From contig JAGHQL010000066.1 in the NCBI GenBank assembly GCA_020080175.1, forward strand, positions 1-64,000: DNA of 64,000 nt, in the 5' to 3' direction. Source of the stretch: Glutinoglossum americanum. Lineage: Eukaryota > Ascomycota > Geoglossomycetes > Geoglossales > Geoglossaceae. A program made the position numbers and the translations under genes. The notes under the pieces are model-generated. The model was given only the letters and a program-made list of their open reading frames with translations. It was not told where the DNA came from and made no database searches. This document shows, piece by piece, positions 20,533-32,091 of this stretch; the stretch's first letter is position 1, and every line of letters begins with the position of its first letter.

Positions 20533-22229
20533 GATGTGCTTCGCGAAGATGATGGCGATAGGGTCGTTGCTGCCCGATCGAATAACCCAGAACGGTCGCT
20601 TGATAAATTGATTTCCGTGCCACTGGAGGCTTTAAAGTTGAATGATCTCCTCCTTTACTCTGTACACTGAGTAGGCGCCATTCAGCGCGAAAAAAAGGAA
20701 TTATTAAAACCGCGTGTCACTTCGACTTCGCCCGCGCCTCAATATTACCTGGATGTCTCAAACACGTCGACGGAGGCTGGCGGGATTCAGCTGAACGAAC
20801 ATCCAGGCAGAACGCTGACAATGGACAAGGATAGATTATTATGACTCCTTAGAAACCCTACGAGAACTTCAAAGGACGGAATTTCTATAGAAAAGTAAAA
20901 TAGGGAGTGGATAAGAGATGCATACTATGGGCGGGAGTGAGTGTTGGGGGAAGGGGGCTGTTGGGGCAAGTGAACAGCATTCCCACAGTCTCCTCCCCGG
21001 AGAAACGACAACAACCAACTCTTATTCTGAGTTACATAATGCAAGGGGGGGTTGATAGCGTCCATGATCGACCGCGCGAATGGTGGACCGAATCGTCTGA
21101 CTGCATCTTCGCAAGCGTTCTGAGCTAAGAGATTTGCCAACTTAACTTCCGGACAACGAAAAGAGGGAGAGATAACGCGCGTGTGTGGAGCGAGTGATGG
21201 GTGTGCGGAAGAGATAAGGGAGATGATACATCTCTTGGCCGGCTGCCTTGATGGGTCCAGATCCATGCCAGATCTGCCATCAGCCTTTGGGTGTTTCTCG
21301 AAGCCCCCACCACCGGAGCGGATCTGTAATTAGACGTCAATGGCGTATGCCAGATCTGGAGCGCTTTAATGGGCGATGTTTCTCCTCCCGCGCTCGCCGA
21401 GCTCCGAACAGGATGTTCGCACCGCTTTCTCTTCAGCTGCGGATGATCCGACAAACTGTGGTGCGGCATCTGAGCCCTCCATTCGGCAAGCTGAAGGGCG
21501 AGGCTTTCAACCTAACTCGTCGATTACATAACACGAACACGGTTACGGGCTTACCAAAGTCACATTCCCCATATAACTGTTGGGGGTCACCTGGAGCCTG
21601 TCTCAATTTTGAGATGTCATTCATCGTGGAAATGACAACCAGAGCCTGTTGCTGTTTGGCTCATCGACACTAGACTCACCACCACACACAGCTGGCAAAC
21701 CTGCGGGAATTCTCTCGTGTATTTCGTACAGGCAGCCTACTTTTCCCGATCTGCACTTTGATGGGGTTTTAGCATTGTTTTGTGTGAGATATCAACATGG
21801 GGTCTTGTGACCTCCTCTTCCTAGGTTCACTCTTGTGTGGATTCCCGGTGCCAACTAAAGATTGCCAAACCGTTTGCATGACTAGTCTACGGAATCTACA
21901 ATGGAGGCAAGTTACCGCGGTTCTAGTAGTGCGTGACTAGCACACTTGAACCCCAAGGCCATCTCAGCGTTCATGACAGAGAGTGAGTCGATAAATCATG
22001 GGGATGAAAGTATGTACGTATGTACGTACGGTACGGCCGGCTTGCACTGCCGGTGAAGGAGTCCACGACTCTTTACTTCACATCGGCGGCATTTGCAACA
22101 ATTCTCTGACGATGAATGAACTCTCCTGCATTCACCTTTCGCTGTACGCAATTCTCATGTTACATAAATACCTTCTTTAGTCCTTTCCGAAACTGTCTAT
22201 ACACATTGTTCTCCGCTGCCGCTCCAAAC
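20533..22229. promoter_or_regulatory. Long divergent spacer, no gene seen
   Basis: About 1.7 kb separates the PQ-loop gene (minus) from the E2 gene (plus). The short frames present have no similarity. The 12-base word ATGCCAGATCTG occurs twice, near 21266 and 21349. A GTATGTACGTATGTACGTAC tract lies at 22012-22031, about 200 bases before the E2 start. Confidence 0.45.
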
Positions 22230-24644
22230 ATGCAGTCTTTTTTTGCCAAATCAAGCAAGATGAAATCTTCTCATGGCGACGAGGATGCTCAGTTCGCCAA
22301 AGGGATGGCCAGCCTGGAGCTCTCCAAGCGGCAACAAGAAGATTTTGGAGACCAAGGCAGTCATAAACACGGGCGTCGTCGAAGCCAGACGCATCAGGCA
22401 GAGTCGAGGGAAGGGTGGAAGGCCGGAATACTACACCGTTCGCGGTCTTCCCGAGTGCGTAACCCACCCGACGCGGCTACCACAGCAAACATTCTATTCA
22501 CAGGGGATTTCCCAAAGAATGTGGAAAACGATATCGTCAGCCTCAAAAGATTTTACACCAAATACAGGTCGACCGTTTGCCGCAAGTGCCGAGCACCGCT
22601 GGGCACCCAAGTGAGCGTAGCGAGACACATCAAGCAGTGGTCTTTTGGAAAATCTAGTAATGGCTCTATGAAATCGGTTTGCTCGACAACTTGCTCCGCC
22701 TGCTCCGCCTTGACATGCCTGGGTTGTGGAAAGAAACCTAGACTTGGTATTAATGTGAAGAAGACTGAGCATGGAATATTGGACTGGTGTTGTAGTGAGG
22801 GCAGGCTTATTGCGATCTGGTTTATGGTGGCGAGATATGATGAGATACATTTGCAGATGGAGTTCACGGCGGCTCGCAACTCACGTCATCCGAATACCAA
22901 TCAACCTAGTCGGGATTCTAAGGCAATAACAAAAGGTGTAGGATACGCTGAAAATGATCTATCCTGGGACGAAACACCTTGGGAACCTATCTACGACGAT
23001 GTTTGGGGGCTTAGGGGTGGCGCCACCGCTACGAAGGCAATCGACTTTAAGCAGACGGATTCTATGACAGACAAGGTCTTGGGACAGATTTTGTTTTTTG
23101 TCTGTGCACTTTTGCCAGTCTTAACAGAGGCGGCTACTTTCGATCGAGACCCGCCACTTACCCTTCGTACCTTTTTCCAGCTCGGGCTCCTATTAGACAG
23201 GGTCGCAGAGCTCCTTCGAAATGATTCAATTAGTGACCTTTCTGAAAGATCTTCACTCTACTTTGCTGTCCTTGAGCTCGTTCGAAAACTTGCCGGCCAT
23301 CCCGCGACATCCACCCTCGTCACAGCCGAGAGGCATTATAAAAAGTATACCAAGGGCCTCGAAGTGATTTCTGGGGCAGAAGTGCAGACTGCCTGGGTCA
23401 GGTTCACCAGAGGTAAGGGTGCCGGTCAGGAGCCCTTGAGCATATCTGGAACTAGTAGTTCCTTGGCGTCTCTTCTCCAAAGTTTAGTCAAGCAGAGCTC
23501 AATAATTCTCAGTAATCCTCAGGAGTTCGGCGGGAGGTCTGGCCAAAAAACACTGGATCTGTGTACAGAGGTGTGTGTGTTGGACGCAACTATTATGTCG
23601 ATAGCTCCGGAAGACAAAGGCAAAAACAAAGACAATGGTGGAGGTAAAGCTGGTACTCGGCCGGGAAGCGACGCCGTGGCCGACAAATGGACGGCCTGGC
23701 ACAAAGAACATGGGCTCGAACAGGCAGATGAAGTACCAGGAGAGTACTTTCACCATCTAAGGGAACTGAGGAATTTACGTCAATCACCGAGGGGCCGCGT
23801 TCCTAGGCTTATCAAAGAGATTGCGGAGATTTCAACGGGACTGCCACCAGGAATTATCGTTAGAGTATCCACGGAGCGCCCCGATGCGATAAAGTGCCTG
23901 ATAATCGGGCCGGACGACACTCCATATGCTGGCGGCTTATTCGAGTAGGCATTCCCCCTTTCGGGATTTTGGCGCAAATAGAATCACCTCCCCACTAGTT
24001 CTAACGGCTTTTTAGGTTTGATATTTTCGCACCGGCAAACTACCCAAATGAACCTCCCAAAGTCCATTTCCTAACCACGGGCGGGGGCGAGGTATCCATG
24101 AACCCAAATCTATACAATAATGGGCACGGTACGTATTCTCCACACCAACAAACTCCCAGCGAACCCATATCACTAACCATACATATACCACACAGTCTGC
24201 CTCTCCCTCCTCGGCACATGGGAAGGCCCCCCAGAATCAAAATGGCAAGCCCAAAAATCCACAATTCTCCAAGTCCTCCTATCCATCCAATCCATGATCC
24301 TAGTCTCGGACCCCTGGCGCAACGAACCCCTAGCCCAAACTGACACCTCCGAACTCGCCCTCAAGAACGCCCGCGATTACGCCGACGAACGCCAAGCCTA
24401 CACTATACTCTTCGCTATGATAGCGTGGCTTAGGCATCGCGACGGGGAAGGCGTGTGGGGAGAGGCGGTGGATGTCTATTTCAGGTTGCATGCGGGGAGG
24501 ATCTTGAGGACCGTGACGGAGTGGGCAAGGAGGAATAGGAGGCTGAGGAGGTTTTGGAGGGATGAGAGGGGGGATGTGGGTGGGAGGCAGTGTGATATTG
24601 TCGAGAGGTTGGAGATGACGTTGGCGGCTAGGGGGTATATCTAA
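22230..24644 (+). CDS. Large ubiquitin-conjugating enzyme, UBE2O/BIRC6-type UBC
   Basis: Three exons (22230-23944, 24016-24128, 24196-24644) give 758 residues in exact phase. The C-terminal third is an E2 fold (about 520-690). LIIGPDDTPYAGGLFE|FDIFAPANYPNEPPKVHF is followed by MNPNLYNNG, and the catalytic Cys611 lies in VCLSLLGTWEGPPESKW. The NPN in place of HPN and the long C-terminal helices (LVSDPWRNEP) are features of the UBE2O/BIRC6 class of oversized E2s, which can act as E2/E3 hybrids. The N-terminal part has a Cys-rich segment (CRKCRAPLG, then CSTTCSACSALTCLGCGKK, about residues 115-190) that could bind zinc. It is not a RING I can name. Substrates are unknown. An upstream in-frame ATG at 22116 would add 38 residues; 22230 gives a more natural start. 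Confidence 0.85.
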
Positions 24645-24651
24645 TCCCCCT

Positions 24652-24687
24652 TCCTCCTCCTCCTCCTCCTCCTCCTCCTCCTCCTCC
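24652..24687 (+). repeat. (TCC)12 microsatellite
   Basis: Twelve perfect TCC units begin eight bases after the stop codon of the E2 gene, so the repeat lies in its 3' untranslated region. Confidence 0.95.
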
Positions 24688-25204
24688 CCCGTCCGCCGTT
24701 ATAGGTAGGTGTGTGCGGTGCGAATAAATGGTGCTGAAGAATCATGTAGATAGCATGTGCGATGGCCCTCCTCTCCCCTGTACTAACACCTTACCCCTAC
24801 CTACTCAGACTTCTAGAAGCAGCTGGCCGAGCTTGCCCCTTCAACTAATAACCATCTAACACAAATCTCAACTCTTTTTTTCGGGAAAAAGAAAATACCC
24901 TTAGGTCCCGCGCGATCTCCCCCATCTAACACGAGACGCCCACTCACCTCACTTCTCCCAGCGAGAGCGGAAATAGACCACCTAGTTAGGGAAAGCTAGT
25001 CGTGCATGAACTGTTTATTTTGCCAGTCTGGTATATACATATCTCAACAGAGGGTGACCAAGTGAATCCCGTCTCAGTCCCTAGCGGGGGGACCGGATAC
25101 GCCTCTCTGTCCAAAGTCTAGCCGAATTGAGCCAACCGGTCGGGAGTAAGCGGGGGAGAACGGCCATCCATAAGCTAGGCTGGGGCGCGTCTCAATAGCT
25201 AATT
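24688..25204. other. Convergent 3' spacer E2/CTP1
   Basis: 517 bases between convergent genes, pyrimidine-rich on the left. No coding or structured feature is visible. Confidence 0.5.
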
Positions 25205-27967
25205 CTACTCATCCCTAAAAATCCACTTCCCCTTCCCCCTTCTCGCCTCCTTATACCTCTCTTCAACAACCTCCTTCTCCCTCCTTTCCGCCTCCTCCCT
25301 ATCTTGCTCCAGTTCCTGAGAAGTCGGCATATCGGCCCTCCAGAACCCTGGTGGCGTCGCTCTCCTCTCAAAGGCTTGTCTGTGTCTCCCATGCTTATCC
25401 GCAAACTGCTTGGTGCGCGCCTGGATCACCAATTCGCACCGAGCTTCGGGGGTGAGCTCGTGCAAAAGGTGGCGGTCATCGCCAACAAAGTCTTCTAGCA
25501 ATGCCTGTTCCTCGTCCTCTTGCTCTTGAGACGAATTCCAAAGTAGTTTTGTTTTGGATGGGCCGGAAATTGGTATGCCGCCAAGCTCTAGGGCCTTTCG
25601 AAAAGTTCCGCCACAGCATGTCGGTCTAATGCAGCCAGGTAAACATTTGCGCTGGTCCTGATCCCGGACAGTCTCCGTAAATGCGAAGTCAGAGCCTCTG
25701 ATGTAGTTGGGGTTAATCTTGAAATCTCCCAAAGTGAGACTCTGTAATGGTCTGTCGCGAAGACGCCGAGAATAGTGAGCCGTGTCTAAATTCGGAGGTT
25801 CTAGTCTTTGCTTGTGTTTAGAGGCCGGGTTAGCCAACTTCCCACTTCCTGCTTTCGGCTCTTCCCTCGTTCTGGCTTTTGTCTCCTTTACGGGTGGTTG
25901 TATTGGGTCTCGTTCTAGGGCAGTGATGTGGGGTTGCCTGGGGCCCGGCTCGTCGCGGGGCCGCTCGTCACAAGGAAGAACCTTCCTTCTTGTCCCCTGT
26001 TTGGTGTTCCTATTCAAATGCTTCCCCGGAGATAGTACCGTTTTACTAGGCGAGCGCGTATCCAGTAGCCCAACAAGCCGCTTGTGCCTCGAATTCAGTC
26101 CACCAGAATTTCGATCAACATCCCCCCCAAAAGTCCCTGCTGTGACTGGTATGCTTTCGCCTGGTATGCCCCCCAAAATACTTTCTCCATCCTCTGCCAA
26201 GTAGTGGACACTAGCTATTTTCTTTTCAAGCCGCTCTTCCGATCTGGAACGGGATTTCTTCGGTTTTAAGCCTCTTGCGCAGTGAGAAAGCCGAAGATTC
26301 GTGCTGCTAGATTGTAGCACGGATGTGTGAGGGGTCGCTTCTGGGCTTTGACTGGCGAGGTCCCTTTGAAACGCATGTGTACCGTTCAACTCATTGATAA
26401 CTAGTGGTACTACGTCTTTCTTATGAGGCGCCTCTTCTGTTGATTGAATACCACCTGGTTCACTAAGGTGGCGTAAAGTCTCTCTGCTTCCTAGGGAACC
26501 GGGGCAATCGTCTTTGGCCTCTCTTAGAGTTTCTGCGGAGCGCTGTTCCGGCGAGCCGAGATTAGGGCCAACTAGCAGGGAGTTTGTGTGGTGTCGAGAC
26601 TCCGAGGGAATATCCCTATATTTTTTTCGTTTCCTTGGAGTGTCAACCTTCTCTCCTACTTCATCCAAGTCCAAGCTCTCCGGTACTTCGTAATGGCCTC
26701 GAAATCCAGCCAGCCCGATTGGGCTACTTGAGTCATGTTCGCTTTTGATCTGAATAGGTTTCGTAGTGCTACCGTAATAGGGCGTCATCCTACGTTTTAA
26801 GCAACGTTCCGATAGAACAGCCGGTGTCCTAGGGGATAATGCTCGCTCCCCGGGCATGACTTTTGGGCTATGGTGACCCCCCCTCGTATTCATCGTGCTT
26901 GGGGAGAACACAGCATTTCGACGTTCTACTTCTCCGTCTGTGGTCTCAGCTGAATCATAGCCCAAATGGGTCTCGTTCAGATGTTGAGTTTTCGCCCTAG
27001 CAAATTGTTGTTGGCGGCTAGAAGGCTTCAAAAGCGTGTTCGTTGGTGAATATTCGTAATCTACGCTGGTCTCACCTCTTGGATCTGGCGATTTTGCAAG
27101 GTCATCTACCCAACCCGCATCTCCGACAACGCGGCTGGCGGTATGGACCCCTGTTGGCGGGATTGGATTATGCCCTGCCCTGCATCCATTTTGACTGCTC
27201 GAAGGTGACCGAACAGTCGGTCTGGGTAAAGGAGGTAAGGAGGTTTCTGGTGGAGCCAAACCTAGGGCCCCACTGTAGGATGTCCGGGTATCATTAATAG
27301 GGGTACCGGTGGGGATCGTGCTTCGAGTAAGTTCATCGTCAGAAGGATTGGTGGATGTAGCAGGCCTGGAGTGTCGCCCACTTTGTCTATGTCTCTTAAT
27401 ATAATCAGACCAGGCTCTTATGGTTCCTCTCTCTTTTTTGTACTTGGTAATGAGTGCGTTGTGCGCGTCAGCTAGCTTGCTATATTGCCGGCTTAGAGCA
27501 CCAAACTTAGCCACCAACTCGTTATGCTCTGTGCGAGATATGGAGATTTTGTCGCTCTCTAACTCAGTTAGCGTGCCGATGCTGCCGAAACCAGAAGTGG
27601 GCTGATGCTCAGCTTCTCTCTGTGAAAGGCTATGGGGTGAAGAGTGCTGAATGGTTCGACTTGCGGCTTCCGTATCCAGTCCGATACCTCCGGTTTCACC
27701 ATCCGCTTTGAACTCTCGATTTCGAAGGTTCCTTATTTCCAGTAGACTCTCCCTTTCTTCGGCAAAGATAGCATCTCCTACGGTAGAAATTGCACGTTAG
27801 TTGGTTATCTCTGCCTTTAGGGTACTCAACCCGGTCATGTAAACAGAGAAATAGAGCACAGGTTTACGCTTAATGAGTTCCCCCCTCAAATCCTTCTCAA
27901 ACTGATTACATTCCCTACTGAATGCATTAAATAGCCTGGACCGGTGCTTTTGGTAGGCCTCCTCCAT
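25205..27967 (-). CDS. CtIP/Ctp1/Sae2 DNA-end resection factor
   Basis: Cofactor of the MRN/MRX nuclease that starts resection of double-strand breaks. Two exons (27967-27868 and 27777-25205) give 890 residues. The intron joins IK|R|DAIFAEERESLLEIRN in phase. The N-terminal part is helical (QKHRSRLFNAFSRECNQFEK onward, then LVAKFGALSRQYSKLADAHNALITKYKKER) and probably forms the oligomerising coiled coil. The middle is long, polar and Ser/Pro-rich. The C-terminal SAE2/CtIP domain is clear: RKCLPGCIRPTCCGG near residue 743, LLEDFVGDD, ARTKQFADKHGRHRQAFERR, and TPPGFWRADMP near 843. The CxxC pair and the P-GFW motif are the family hallmarks. Regulation by CDK or ATM-type phosphorylation is known for the family; many SP and SQ/TQ sites are present but I cannot assign them. 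The gene is divergent from the F-box gene across 215 bases. Confidence 0.93.
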
Positions 27968-28182
27968 ACTGAAGGACTAGCACCCGCGTCTTGTCTCCGT
28001 ATAAGCATCAATAGTCGCGTGTATGGTGTCGAAGGGGAAGTACCGTGCAAAGTACCTAAGCGAGCATGGAGACCCATTTTCGTTATCATAGTGGCGAGGA
28101 AATGGGATTCTGATCCGCACACTCACCACTTGTAAAATTCCTTTTCATATAGTATCCCTTTGGCTCTTTTTTCCTCTTAGGG
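27968..28182. promoter_or_regulatory. Short bidirectional promoter CTP1-like/F-box
   Basis: Only 215 bases separate two divergent start codons, so the two genes must share promoter sequence. A CT-rich tract (CTCTTTTTTCCTCTTAG) sits just before the F-box start. Confidence 0.5.
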
Positions 28183-29914
28183 ATGCCTAAGCATCCAAGG
28201 GAAGAAAATGGCGAAGAATATGGTCCAAAACGAGTGGCACGCATTGACCGATTATCACCCTTGAGCGATGAGCTTCTTCTACGTATCCTTTCGTATCTCC
28301 CTACGTCAAGCTTAACTCGCTGTCAGAGGTGGGTAGGGTTCTTCCAGGTTGGATTAAGCCATGCTAATGAACCTCTTTAGACTATCTCATCGGTTCTATG
28401 CTATGGCTGGGGACTCACAAGTTTGGAAATCGGCGTTCTACAACCGCTTCGTACGCCCACGCGTCGCTCGAATTCCCGGTATCCGAGAAAAAGATTCTGT
28501 TTCGAGCAGCCTTCTCTTCTCTTCGAAGGTGTCGAAGTGGCTAGAAGATGAGGCTTTAGTCAAGCAAGGCCAGGAGACCAACTGGAAACGGCAGTATAAA
28601 CTTCGGCACAACTGGTCAACGGGCAGCTGTAATGTCAGTGAGCTACAGGTGGCTCATAGATCGCCCGCCCCGCAACCTCTCCTTGTGCAGTTACGCGAAG
28701 GTATTGCTGTCACAGTGGATGATTTCTACGGCCTTCAGGCGTGGAGCCTGAGAGGCAAGCAAACACGTATCGCCTCTACCTTACTGCAAGATTCTTCACA
28801 GTGCAACTCTTTTCCCGCGGCATTAGCAATCGATGCTCAGGGAAGCAGTGAAACAGCAATGGCTGTCATAGTGGGGTTCACAAACGGCCACTACAGTATA
28901 TATGAGCTTCAAATGGACGTCGGAGTGTTCACACTGGTGTACGGGGATGCTGAATCTACGAGCAGCTCGATTGAAGCAATAGCATATTCACACCCTTTCC
29001 TGGTTGCACTGCGGCGTCGAGATGCACCTTGTATCGCAAATCGCCTCTCTATCTATTCCTTCTCGGCTTCGGCGGATACAAGGACCATTGGGGATATGTG
29101 GGATCCACCGAAATTGATAACTTCTTTTAAATCCGATAATGTTGGCCCACCAATGTCTATCTCTTTACGGACATCTGCTCAAAGTATACTTGTTTCCATA
29201 GCGTACGCACAACCTACGATCCTTGCGGGGTGGTCGGTAGGCCTTCAAGAAGTTCGCCTGACGCCTGAGGGGGTCATTACGGATTCACGTCTAGCATCTG
29301 CAGTGGGCCTAGACTTTACCCCGCTATCCCCTGTCTCACCACAGTCTTCTTTAGCGTCGAGTCAAAGAACAGCCTCTGGGTTTGGCATACGTGCCCCCCC
29401 TTCTCTTAACATACCAACATCTTTGTCTTACACCCATCCATATCTTCTGGCTTCGCATCCGGATAACACTTTAATGTTTTACCTTGTGACCTCTACGTCA
29501 GGGGATCTTTCGATTAGCCAAGGCACTAGATTATGGGGACACACATCTTCCGTATCGGGGGCACATGTCGGTGGGCGAGGCAAAGCTGTGTCTGTAAGTT
29601 CCTATGGGGAAGACCTGCGGGTCTGGGAGTTGGAAGGCGGCGTGTCTTCCGCAACTTCAAGACGGCGGCTGGCTGCTGGCGGAAAGAGTGTCCAAGTGCG
29701 CCCCGAGAAGAGAACCCACTTAGGAAGCCCAGGAACGGACTCGCTATCGAAGGCCATTTCAATGCGGGGCAGAGGATTGGCGCGTACACTAGAAAGCTGG
29801 AGCGATGAGGCTACCTTGACGAAGGGTTTAGTTGGGTTTGACGATGAAAAGGTGGTGGTTCTTAGAGAGAGGGAGCCAGGGTGTAGGGCATTGGTTATTT
29901 ACGACTTCACATGA
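28183..29914 (+). CDS. F-box protein with probable beta-propeller
   Basis: Two exons (28183-28328, 28381-29914) give 559 residues. The N-terminal F-box (about residues 24-65) reads LSPLSDELLLRILSYLPTSSLTRCQRLSHRFYAMAGDSQVW and is interrupted by the intron in an Arg codon. F-box proteins recruit substrates to SCF (Skp1-Cul1) ubiquitin ligases. The remainder looks like degenerate WD40-type repeats, for instance IVGFTNGHYSIYELQ, LWGHTSSVSGAHVGGRGKAVSVSSYGEDLRVWELEG near the end, and VVVLREREPGCRALVIYDF. The substrate is unknown. It is divergent from the Ctp1-type gene. Confidence 0.88.
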
Positions 29915-30929
29915 TCGCTTCAGATGTCACCACATAGCTATCACGACGAATCATTACCGTACCCTTGGTCACAGCTTTGAGCGTTTGGGTGTGTAAAGCG
30001 TTTCAGGATAACGAGATACTGAAGATCTGACTTATTCTCAACTTTGTAGGCAACACACTCGACTTGGAGTGGCGCACCCGATTAAAATATTCAAGCCGAT
30101 TAATCACCATTCTCTTCCACAGTGTGAGGGACGAGGTGCGGATGACCAAGGCAGTGAGTATACTGCATCTACCTTTGGACAAGTACACAACGTACGAGGG
30201 GCACAGGACAAGGAATGCGGTGTGTGTTTCTCTCTGGAATGTCAAGAGACAACTGGAATTGGCTGCCAATCGTCTGCGGCGCTTAACTCTCAATGCGATC
30301 TACGACAAGTATAGCTGCGGATGATTGCAGGTTAGATTTGTTTCTTTCGCTCGCACAATGATATTTTGCTGGTAGTCACTGTGCATTGATTGTGAATGTC
30401 GTGTAGTATTGGTTTGCTTCAGCATTTGCTGCATCTTTCCGATATTCCCCTTCTCCGGTCCTCGTCCTCTACCCCAGGAAGTTCCAAGCAGTGTTAGAAA
30501 GGTGGTATCCCAAAAGCGAAGTCCTCGCGTGGAGAAATATCGTTTCTCAAGTATCCATTCCCAGATGAGGTAGTTAGGGAGACGTCCGAAAAAGGTATAG
30601 GGCTATTTATCTCGGCTTATCGATACGAACCAACCCTGCAAACGCGCACACAACTTCGTACCATTCGTTTACAACTTTTCCTTCTTTTCTTAACTCTCAA
30701 CTCTCAACTTTCACCTTTTCTCCTACACTCACACCTCCGACCGTTAACGAAGCTTACGCTACCGTTTCAGCGGATAGCCCTTACGATCTATCATTCTCAG
30801 AAGTACGTATGTACAAACCTGACAAACTGCACGTTAAGCATACAATTCTGGGCTTCACACGGCTCTTGGTTCTCCTTCGGCCTCACCTTGCCAAACTGAC
30901 AATTTCTAGACATCTAGTTGTCAACCAGT
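29915..30929. promoter_or_regulatory. Spacer with pyrimidine-rich leader of GIS2
   Basis: About 1 kb. The stretch 30668-30740 is strongly C/T-rich (for instance CTTTTCCTTCTTTTCTTAACTCTC), as is common at promoters and leaders of highly expressed fungal genes. AAGTACGTATGTAC occurs at 30801-30814. An open frame at 30064-30324 starts only with TTG and has no similarity. Confidence 0.45.
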
Positions 30930-32091
30930 ATGGATTACGGAAACTCGGGGGGGCGAGCCTGCTACACTTGTGAGTAACATTGGTTGATCGCCACCGTGTG
31001 TCTTTCTGCGCGACCTTCGTGAGATGTGACGAATTGGCCACTCGGTCGTTTCACTTGAATGCAGCCCAGAAAAAATTTGCCCACCCTTAATCAAACCTTC
31101 CTCGCATCCCTCCCCACCACTATGTATTTCATGACCCCTCAGCCTGTTCAGCAACGATTTCCACTATTCCCTTGAATAGAGCTGATGTTTTGGTGTAGGC
31201 GGCGAAACAGGGCACCAAGTAAGATGATCTCCAGGCCTTCCGCGACTTCTACTGCGTTTAATTGCGTCGAAATATATCTGACGTTTCGAGTAGGCCCGAG
31301 ATTGCCCACAGAAAGGGCCCGCTAAGTGGTCTGTATCCTCTTATATTATTTTCCTAGAAAGGTTGCTGACAGAGCCTGCATAGCTATAACTGTGGCGGTA
31401 TGTGGCCTTAAATGCCGAACCTAGTGTCTGCGTATTTGCTAATATCTAGTTTCCTTTAGGGGAGGGCCACATGAGTGAGTAGTGATTCCAATTGCGATCC
31501 CTGGATTGAGGTGATGCTAACGCTAATGTGAATAGGCCGTGACTGCACTGAGCCGGCGAAGGAAAAGACATGCTATCGCTGCCAGGAACCTGGCCATGTC
31601 TCCCGTGACTGCACCAACACAGATACTGGCGCTGGGGGTTTCGGTGACCGTGGTGGCAGCGGCTCTGAGTGCTACAAATGTGGCAAGAAAGGCCATATCG
31701 CCCGTAACTGCACGGCTGCTGGCGCCAGCGGTGGATACGGTGGATATGGCAGCAACCAAGGGTATGGTGGTGGATACGGTGGAGGACGCTCTTCCAGTCA
31801 AAACTGCTACTCCTGCGGTGGTTTTGGGCACATGGCCAGAGACTGCACCCAAGGCCCTGGACAGAAATGTTACAATTGTAGGAATCAACATGACCCAATG
31901 GCCGTGGCTCTAGCTAATAGGGTTGTATTATAGGTGGTGAGCCTGGACATTTGAGCCGTGACTGCCCTAGTGACCAAACCGAGCGTTCTTGCTACAAGTG
32001 GGTATTTGTGACTCCAATTGAAGAAGGCTATACATTAACCGCGACTAGATGCAAGCAACCGGGTCATGTCCAGGCGGCTTGTCCCAACTAA
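30930..32091 (+). CDS. GIS2: Seven CCHC zinc-knuckle nucleic acid-binding protein (Gis2/CNBP)
   Basis: Homologue of yeast Gis2, S. pombe Byr3 and animal CNBP, a cytoplasmic single-stranded nucleic acid-binding protein linked to translation of mRNAs. Eight exons are needed: 30930-30969, 31199-31218, 31294-31328, 31384-31397, 31460-31474, 31536-31877, 31934-31997 and 32049-32091. They give 190 residues. Seven CX2CX4HX4C knuckles result: [84 protein letters not shown] and [15 protein letters not shown] Gly/Tyr-rich spacer lies between knuckles 4 and 5. Each intron has a branch-like CTAAC, CTGAC or CTAAT, and every junction keeps phase and rebuilds a knuckle, which supports even the 14- and 15-nt exons. 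The donor after exon 3 (GTCTGT) is unusual. Conventional frame finding shows only the large exon. Confidence 0.93.

Noticed and set aside
30064-30324. Plus-strand open frame of 86 codons after the F-box gene
   Set aside because: It begins at TTG, has no similarity and no splice-supported extension.
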